Assembly: GCF_900092025.1 (NCBI RefSeq)
Contig: NZ_FLTX01000066.1
Location: 1-42,118, forward strand
DNA from: Xanthomonas bromi
GTDB lineage: Bacteria; Pseudomonadota; Gammaproteobacteria; Xanthomonadales; Xanthomonadaceae
DNA: 42,118 nt
Direction: 5' to 3'
Of this stretch, positions 36,901-42,118 are shown piece after piece (position 1 is the first letter of the stretch; every line of letters starts with the position of its first letter). The notes under the pieces were generated by a model that searched no databases, was not told the DNA's origin, and saw only the letters and a list, made by a program, of their open reading frames with translations. The translations under genes were made by a program, and so were the position numbers.

Positions 36901-37647
36901 ATGCCCACGCTCCCTGTTTGCAATGCCTGCCGCGACGGCCAGGACTTTCCCACCGCCATCACCATGGCCTTCCAGCCGATCGTGGACGTGTCCACCCGCA
37001 GCATCTACGCGGGCGAAGCGCTGGTACGCGGTTTCAACGGCGAATCGGCCGGCAGCATCCTGGCCGCGGTGGATGAGCGCAACCGCTACGCCTTCGACCA
37101 GGCCTGCCGCATCAAGGCCATCGAATGCGCCGCGCAGATCGCCCTACCGGCCCTGCTGTCGATCAACTTCATGCCCAACGCGGTTTACAACCCCGAGCAT
37201 TGCCTGCGCGCCACGCTGTCGGCCACCGAGCAATACGGCTGGCCGCTCAACGCGATCATCTTCGAGGTCAGCGAGCAGGAACACCTCGCCGACCCGGCGC
37301 ATCTGCTCGACATCCTGCGCACGTATCGGGCGCGCGGCATGAAAACCGCCATCGACGACTTCGGCGCCGGCTACGCCGGGCTAGGCCTGCTGGCCGAGTT
37401 TCAGCCGGACCTGCTCAAGCTGGACCTCGCGCTGATCCGCGGCATCGACACCGATCGCAGCCGCCAGGCCATCGTGCGCCACGTCACCCGCATGTGCGAA
37501 GAACTCGGCGTTGCCGTCATCGCAGAAGGCATCGAATCCCCCGACGAATACCGCACCCTGCGCGATATGGGCATCCACCTGCAGCAAGGCTATCTGTTCG
37601 CCAGACCGCAGATCGGCGAGCTGCCGCAGGTGCATTGGCCGGAGTGA
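36901..37647 (+). CDS. EAL-domain cyclic-di-GMP phosphodiesterase
   Basis: A 248-residue stand-alone EAL protein. The catalytic set is complete: Glu39 (EAL at 39-41), Asn89, Glu122, Asp152-Asp153 in DDFGAGYAG, Lys173, Glu209 in AEGIES and Gln229. It should therefore hydrolyse c-di-GMP to pGpG, lowering a signal that in xanthomonads controls motility, biofilm and virulence. No sensor or membrane domain is attached; only a short N-terminus with CNAC precedes it, which could bind a metal or sense redox (speculative). It is divergent from the HD hydrolase and ends 164 bp before the UBP zinc-finger gene on the other strand. Confidence 0.94.
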   Translation: MPTLPVCNACRDGQDFPTAITMAFQPIVDVSTRSIYAGEALVRGFNGESAGSILAAVDERNRYAFDQACRIKAIECAAQIALPALLSINFMPNAVYNPEHCLRATLSATEQYGWPLNAIIFEVSEQEHLADPAHLLDILRTYRARGMKTAIDDFGAGYAGLGLLAEFQPDLLKLDLALIRGIDTDRSRQAIVRHVTRMCEELGVAVIAEGIESPDEYRTLRDMGIHLQQGYLFARPQIGELPQVHWPE

Positions 37648-37767
37648 GTGCGCGGGTGTGGGTAAGAACTACGCAAATCTGCACACCACGCAGCAGGCGA
37701 AACTAACCGTAGCAGACGCCCAACGTCACACACGAAACATCGAACGCGCGGGAATCGCTCTAACGAA

Positions 37768-37793
37768 TCCCCAATCCCAACTCCCCAATCCCA
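37768..37793. repeat. short tandem repeat TCCCCAATCCCA x2
   Basis: TCCCCAATCCCA occurs at 37768-37779 and 37782-37793 in the gap between the convergent EAL and UBP-type genes. The function is unknown; there is no gene here. Confidence 0.6.
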
Positions 37794-37811
37794 GCGGCGC
37801 ACCCGCGCCGC

Positions 37812-38117
37812 TCACACATACCGCGGAATCTGCCCCAGCTGCGGGGTTTGATCCGGTAGCTCCACGTCCACTTCGTCCACATAGCACCAACCCCAGCCTT
37901 CCGGCGGGTCGTAGCCTTCGATGATGGGGTGGCCGGTGGCGTGGTGATGCGCAGTGGCGTGGCGGTTGGGCGAGTCGTCGCAACACCCGACATGGTCGCA
38001 ACTGCGGCACAGGCGCAGATGCACCCATGCGCTGTCGATGGCCAGGCATTCTTCGCAGCCGCGCGCATTGGGCGTGACCTCATTGATTTGATCGGTATGG
38101 CTGCAGTGCCGGCTCAT
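37812..38117 (-). CDS. UBP-type zinc finger protein
   Basis: A 101-residue protein that is one ZnF-UBP domain. Candidate ligands are Cys5, Cys21/Cys24, Cys37/Cys40, Cys45 and a His cluster at 57-63 (HHHATGH), in the order typical of the domain. In eukaryotes this fold binds the ubiquitin C-terminus; bacteria have no such partner, and the role of the bacterial versions is unknown. The start overlaps the stop of the cNMP/thioredoxin-reductase-like gene (ATGA at 38117-38114), so the two are co-translated. The pairing suggests it serves that flavoprotein, perhaps as a small partner or carrier. Confidence 0.88.
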   Translation of the reverse strand: MSRHCSHTDQINEVTPNARGCEECLAIDSAWVHLRLCRSCDHVGCCDDSPNRHATAHHHATGHPIIEGYDPPEGWGWCYVDEVDVELPDQTPQLGQIPRYV

Positions 38118-39844
38118 GCGTTGCTCGACTCCTGGGTGGCGCTGGCAAGCTCGGAGACCGGCACCGGGTTGGCCTGATGTGCGAGGTACTGATGGATCTG
38201 CGCGACCACGGCGGCGCCCTCGCCCACCGCGGCGGCCACGCGTTTGACCGAGCCCGCACGCACATCACCAATGGCGAACACGCCAGGGCGATTGGTTTCC
38301 AGCGGCAGGCACGCCGGGACGCCGTCGCCACGCGCGGTGCCGGTCATGACAAAGCCGCGCTTGTCGGTGTCCACGCACTCCTGTAGCCAGCCGGTATTGG
38401 GGTCGGCACCGACGAACAAGAACAGGTGGCGCAATTCCACGCGCGTGGTTGCACCGTCTGCTCGCGTACGCAGCACGGCCGCCTGCAGACCGTGCTCGGG
38501 GTCGCCTTCCAGCGCGGACACTTCTGTACCGGTACGCAGCTGCACATTGGGCAACGCGGCAATGCGCTCGATGAGGTATTGCGACATCGACGCGTCCAGC
38601 CCGTCGCCGCGAATGATCAGGTGCAATTCCTTGACGCGAGGCGCCAGGAAGGCCACCGCCTGCCCTGCCGAATTGCCGCCACCCACCAACGCCACCACGC
38701 CGTCCTCGCACAGACGCGCTTCCACCGGCGAGGCCCAATACGACACGCCGTGGCCTTCGAAACGCTCCAACCCATCGATCTCCGGGCGGCGGTAACGCGC
38801 ACCCGAGGCGATCACCACGGTGCTGGCCAGCACCTGTTTGCCATCGGCAAGATCCAGCTTCAGCGCGCCATCGTCGCGGCTGCATTCCAACGTGGCCGCT
38901 TCGATCGGAATCGCCAATTCCGCGCCGAATTTCAGCGCCTGGCTGTAGGCGCGCCCGGCCAGTGCCTGACCGGAAATACCGGTGGGAAACCCGAGATAAT
39001 TTTCGATCCGTGCCGACGCACCGGCTTGCCCGCCGATGGCGCGTTGATCCAACACCAGTACCGATAACCCTTCGGACGCGGCATACACGGCCGTCGCCAG
39101 ACCCGCCGGGCCTGCGCCCACAATCGCCACGTCGTAGCGCTTGTCCGGATCGATGTCCGGGGTCATGCCCAGGCAATGCGCGGCCTCGGCATCGCTGGGC
39201 TGGCGCAGCACACGCCCGCTTGGGCACACCATCACCGGCAGATCGTGGTCCTGGATGCCCAGGCGCTCGACCAGCGCGCGGCCCTCCTCATCGGAGACAT
39301 CCATCACCGTATTGGGGTAGCCGTTGCGCGTAAAAAAGCCTTGCAACCGGGTCAGATGCGGATCGTTCGGTTCGCCGATCAGGACCGAACCAGACGCATC
39401 GCCTTCGATCAACCCGACGCGGCGCAGGATCAACGCACGCATCACCACTTCGCCCACTTCGGCCGAACTGATCATCAGCGCGCGCAGGTGTGCGGTATCG
39501 AATGGCAGCGCCAAGCAACCGTCCGGCCCGGCGCGTCCAGCAGCCAACGACGCGCGCCCGGCCAACTGACTCACCTCGCCGGTGAACTGGCCGGGTGTGT
39601 GCAGGGTGATCGGCTTTTCGTTGCCCAGCCCGTCGCGGCGGACCACTTCGATGGCGCCTTCCTGCACCACCCACACCGGCGCGTGCGCGTCGCCCACCTC
39701 GAACACGGTATCGCCGGCAGCGAACCGTTGCGCCGGCCCGCTGGCAAAGCGCCGCGCGATCGCCAACTGGCCCGCGTCCAGCTCGGGAAACATCTGATGG
39801 TGGCGGTTCTGATCCAAAGACATGGAGGGGGCGACGAAAGACAT
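38114..39844 (-). CDS. cNMP-binding / thioredoxin-reductase-like flavoprotein without CxxC
   Basis: A 576-residue fusion. Residues about 20-145 are a cyclic-nucleotide-binding (CRP-type) domain, residues about 150-225 a thioredoxin/glutaredoxin-like segment without a CxxC, and residues 236-560 a two-nucleotide-site flavoprotein (GAGPAG at 243-248 for FAD, GGGNSAG at 388-394 for NADPH, FAIGDVR near the end). Where thioredoxin reductase has YCATCDG, this protein reads YWASPVE (369-375), so the usual disulphide chemistry is not possible. Two starts are possible, ATG 39844 and ATG 39823, each inside the repeated sequence CCCCTCCATGTCTTT. It is ATGA-coupled to the UBP zinc-finger gene downstream. 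Confidence 0.9.
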   Translation of the reverse strand: MSFVAPSMSLDQNRHHQMFPELDAGQLAIARRFASGPAQRFAAGDTVFEVGDAHAPVWVVQEGAIEVVRRDGLGNEKPITLHTPGQFTGEVSQLAGRASLAAGRAGPDGCLALPFDTAHLRALMISSAEVGEVVMRALILRRVGLIEGDASGSVLIGEPNDPHLTRLQGFFTRNGYPNTVMDVSDEEGRALVERLGIQDHDLPVMVCPSGRVLRQPSDAEAAHCLGMTPDIDPDKRYDVAIVGAGPAGLATAVYAASEGLSVLVLDQRAIGGQAGASARIENYLGFPTGISGQALAGRAYSQALKFGAELAIPIEAATLECSRDDGALKLDLADGKQVLASTVVIASGARYRRPEIDGLERFEGHGVSYWASPVEARLCEDGVVALVGGGNSAGQAVAFLAPRVKELHLIIRGDGLDASMSQYLIERIAALPNVQLRTGTEVSALEGDPEHGLQAAVLRTRADGATTRVELRHLFLFVGADPNTGWLQECVDTDKRGFVMTGTARGDGVPACLPLETNRPGVFAIGDVRAGSVKRVAAAVGEGAAVVAQIHQYLAHQANPVPVSELASATQESSNA

Positions 39845-40215
39845 GGAGGGGGCTCACATGCAAGCATGGGCAGTGGTGATGGCAATGACAATCACCCGAG
39901 AGGCACTGCCGGCCACGACAGAGCGTAGACGCAAGGCAAGCGTACGCAAGCGGATTCGGCGACCGGATATGCTGCTAGAGGCGCTAAAGATGCCACCGTC
40001 CAGGTCGCGCGACTCGCTAATCTGACCCAAGCATGTGCAGCGAATGCAGGTAATGCCATCGTCCGAGATAAACGCAGCACAATGCTGCGCGCACAAGGGC
40101 ATTCACATGACGCACAACATTCGTTCACCCGTGCGCATCGTGCTGGTTTCCACACTTGCGGACATAGGCATGCACTGCTGCGTGCCTACTCATCCCCCAA
40201 TGCAGGAGACCGTGC
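39845..40215. other. divergent intergenic region, 371 bp
   Basis: It lies between the flavoprotein (minus) and the SDR gene (plus) and should hold both promoters. I found no convincing operator or promoter pair, and no supported gene. CAGGAGA lies 9 bases before the SDR start and is its ribosome site. Confidence 0.45.
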
Positions 40216-41118
40216 ATGTCCAGCACGAAGAATCAGTACGAAATGCAGAACCCCCTGACCCAGTTCCCGCAGCCCAAGTTTCCGGACCAGACCCAGGAGG
40301 CGCCGGGCACCATCCATGCGCTGCAGCCCAAGGCAGATCATGGCGAGCAAAGCTACCAGGGCTTCGGCCGGCTGAAGGGCCGCAAGGCGCTGATCACCGG
40401 AGCAGACTCGGGAATCGGCCGCGCCACCGCCATTGCGTATGCACGCGAAGGCGCGGACATCGTGCTCAATTACCTGCCCGAAGAAGAGCAGGATGCGGTC
40501 GAAGTAGTCGCATTGATCCAGGCCGAAGGCCGCACGGCCATCAGCGTCCCCGGCGATCTCAAGAACGAAGCGTTCTGCAATGAACTCGTGGCGCGCGCCG
40601 TCAAGGAACTCGGCGGGCTGGATCTGCTGGTCAACATTGCCGGTAAGCAGACCGCCACCAAGGACATCGCCGATATCACCACCGAGCAGTTCGACGCCAC
40701 CTACAAGACCAACGTGTATGCGATGTTCTGGCTGTGCAAGGCGGCCATCCCGCATTTGCCGCCGGGCGCATCCATTATCAACACCGGCTCGATCCAGTCG
40801 TACCAGCCCTCGCCTACCTTGCTCGACTACGCCTCCACCAAGGCCGCCATCGTCAACTTCACCAAGGGGCTTGCGCTGCAGGTGGCCGACAAAGGCATCC
40901 GCGTCAACGCCGTGGCGCCCGGCCCGGTATGGACCCCGTTGCAGCCCAGCGGTGGTCAGCCGCCGGAAAAGATTCCTGAGTTCGGTTCGGAAACTCCACT
41001 CAAGCGCGCTGGCCAGCCGGTGGAGATGGCGCCGTTGTACGTGATTCTGGCGTCGCAGGAATCCAGCTATGTCACCGGTGAGGTCTTCGGTGCCACCGGT
41101 GGACTGTTGTTGTCCTGA
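40216..41118 (+). CDS. SDR family oxidoreductase (YghA/YtbE-group glucose-dehydrogenase-like)
   Basis: A 300-residue short-chain dehydrogenase. A 50-residue N-terminal extension with [15 protein letters not shown] precedes the Rossmann fold, a feature of the YghA/GsiB-linked stress SDR subgroup. The cofactor motif is TGADSGIGR at 61-69, the NAG-like motif is NIAGK near 140, and the catalytic residues are Ser192, Tyr205 and Lys209 (YASTK). It should be a cytoplasmic NAD(P)-dependent alcohol/sugar/aldehyde reductase; relatives are stress-induced. The start ATG at 40216 has a good CAGGAGA site. A 13-bp hairpin follows its stop. Confidence 0.93.
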   Translation: MSSTKNQYEMQNPLTQFPQPKFPDQTQEAPGTIHALQPKADHGEQSYQGFGRLKGRKALITGADSGIGRATAIAYAREGADIVLNYLPEEEQDAVEVVALIQAEGRTAISVPGDLKNEAFCNELVARAVKELGGLDLLVNIAGKQTATKDIADITTEQFDATYKTNVYAMFWLCKAAIPHLPPGASIINTGSIQSYQPSPTLLDYASTKAAIVNFTKGLALQVADKGIRVNAVAPGPVWTPLQPSGGQPPEKIPEFGSETPLKRAGQPVEMAPLYVILASQESSYVTGEVFGATGGLLLS

Positions 41119-41147
41119 GTCACCAGCTGGCTTCATTCTGCTGCCCT

Positions 41148-41178
41148 AATGTGGATCGCCTGTGTGGCGATCCACATT
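41148..41178. terminator. strong bidirectional hairpin between SDR and GH30 genes
   Basis: AATGTGGATCGCC and GGCGATCCACATT form a perfect 13-bp stem with the loop TGTGT. It lies 30 bases past the SDR stop and 73 bases past the end of the convergent GH30 gene. The run TCTCC follows on the plus strand; there is no long T-tract. Confidence 0.7.
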
Positions 41179-41250
41179 TCTCCCCAAGCAACGCTCTTGA
41201 ACGCGGCCCCTTTCTCTCGAAGAGACAGCGCCGCGCAAGCCACCGCATCG

Positions 41251-42118
41251 CTATTGCTGCATCGTCAGCGTCTGTATTGCGTGCGCCGGAATCTCCAATG
41301 CGCTGGAGGCTGCGCCCACATAGAGGTTGTAGTGAATCGGCACGTCGGTGGGATTCATCACCACTATTGCCAAGGAGCCGTCGCGGTTCACAAATGCGGT
41401 GGTCACCAGATTGCTTCGGCTACTGGCCGCACTCACCCGTCGCGCACCCGGCCGGATGAACTTGGAAAAGCGGCCGATATACCAATAGCTCGGCGTATAG
41501 GTCACCTCGCCCGTGCGCGTATCGGCATGCACCGGCGCAAAGCAGTAATTGCCGACATGGTTCGACCCACCGTTTTGGTCGAGCAGGATGTTCCAGTCCG
41601 TCCAGCCCACTGCGCCATGATTGAGGTCGTTGATGAGGGCCGTGCCATAGCGTTCGCCATTGGGCCAGTACTGCAAACTTGGTCGGGTCGAATTCTTCCA
41701 CCGCCGCTTCTGTCAGCAGCAAGTGCTTGTCCGGATACGCCTGCGCCACCGCAGCAACGTTCTCCACCATCGGCGCGAACCCGGCCCAGGTTTCGTACCA
41801 ATGAAAGCCCATGCCCCACGCATACTTGGCCGCCTCCGGGTCGTCGAAGATCACACGCGCGCGGTGCACCATCATGTCGCGGTTGTGGTCCCACACGATG
41901 ATCTTGCGATCGCCATAGCCGGCACTGGCCATGGTCGGCCCCAGGTAGTTCTTCAGAAAGTCGCGCTCTTCTTCGGCCGAAAACAACATCGACTCCCAGG
42001 TCTGCACGGCCATCGGTTCGTTTTGCAGACTGATGCCCCAGATCGGAACGCCGGCTTTTTCGTAAGCGGCATCGCTCGCCAAACGAACGCAAGCGCGAAT
42101 CGGCTCCAGGATCTTAGG
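41251..42118 (-). pseudogene. GH30 glycosyl hydrolase (glucosylceramidase-like), frameshifted and cut by the window edge
   Basis: On the minus strand, the frame open from the right edge reads SLQNEPMAVQTWESMLFS (general acid/base Glu in NEP), then KHLLLTEAAVEEFDPTKF (nucleophile Glu in TEA). At about 41670-41680 it drops out of frame; the continuation QYWPNGERYGTALINDLNHG is found one base over and runs to a TAG at 41251 through the beta-rich C-terminal domain ending QTLTMQQ. Joined, the two make a normal GH30 C-terminus. The shift (one base too many or two too few) may be real inactivation or a sequencing error. The 5' part lies outside the window. GH30 enzymes hydrolyse beta-glucosylceramide or plant-wall xylan/glucan. 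Confidence 0.75.

Overview
The window looks like a chromosomal segment of a plant-pathogenic Xanthomonas (gamma-Proteobacteria, Lysobacterales). The reasons are high GC with long antisense shadow ORFs, a lexA2-imuA-imuB-dnaE2 cassette whose operator has the Xanthomonas LexA2 sequence, an AvrE/HopR-family type III effector of XopAM type behind a perfect plant-inducible-promoter (PIP) box, and palindromic intergenic repeats. No rRNA, tRNA, CRISPR array or intact insertion sequence was seen.

Layout. 1-1181 (minus) is the 5' part of an unrecognised, mostly helical protein that runs off the left edge; an imperfect PIP box lies about 260 bp upstream, so it is a second candidate type III effector. 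2256-10425 is ordinary housekeeping and envelope content: a PAS-AraC regulator, a small secreted protein, an S9 peptidase, an outer-membrane-type MetA-like protein, an OPT transporter and a small exported protein. 10444-17716 (minus) holds an HDOD protein and the SOS mutasome lexA2-imuA-imuB-dnaE2. A MazE/AbrB-Doc toxin-antitoxin pair is divergent from lexA2. 18610-20849 (minus) holds DUF763 and a GIY-YIG-like gene overlapping by ATGA, followed by a decayed Lys/Ala-rich ORF. 21142-25075 (plus) is a three-gene molybdo-flavo-iron-sulphur aldehyde oxidoreductase operon (PaoABC-like), each junction an ATGA overlap.

25076-26371 is a scar-like interval with a 133-bp palindromic repeat, a perfect 33-bp hairpin, a frameshifted small gene and remnants of a family 3 glycoside hydrolase. 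It borders the 6.1-kb effector gene xopAM (26372-32515, minus), whose PIP box and -10 element sit 430-495 bp upstream of the chosen start. Beyond it are a UvrA-like double ABC ATPase, two nested-palindrome repeats, a SpoT-type HD hydrolase, an EAL phosphodiesterase, an ATGA-coupled pair (cNMP-binding/thioredoxin-reductase-like protein lacking the CxxC, plus a UBP zinc finger), an SDR oxidoreductase, and a frameshifted GH30 gene cut by the right edge.

Functional themes are virulence (two HrpX-type promoters with effector or candidate-effector genes), damage-induced mutagenesis (LexA2 cassette), and redox/aldehyde detoxification. The effector loci and the repeat-rich gaps look like the accessory parts; the rest reads as conserved Xanthomonas chromosome.
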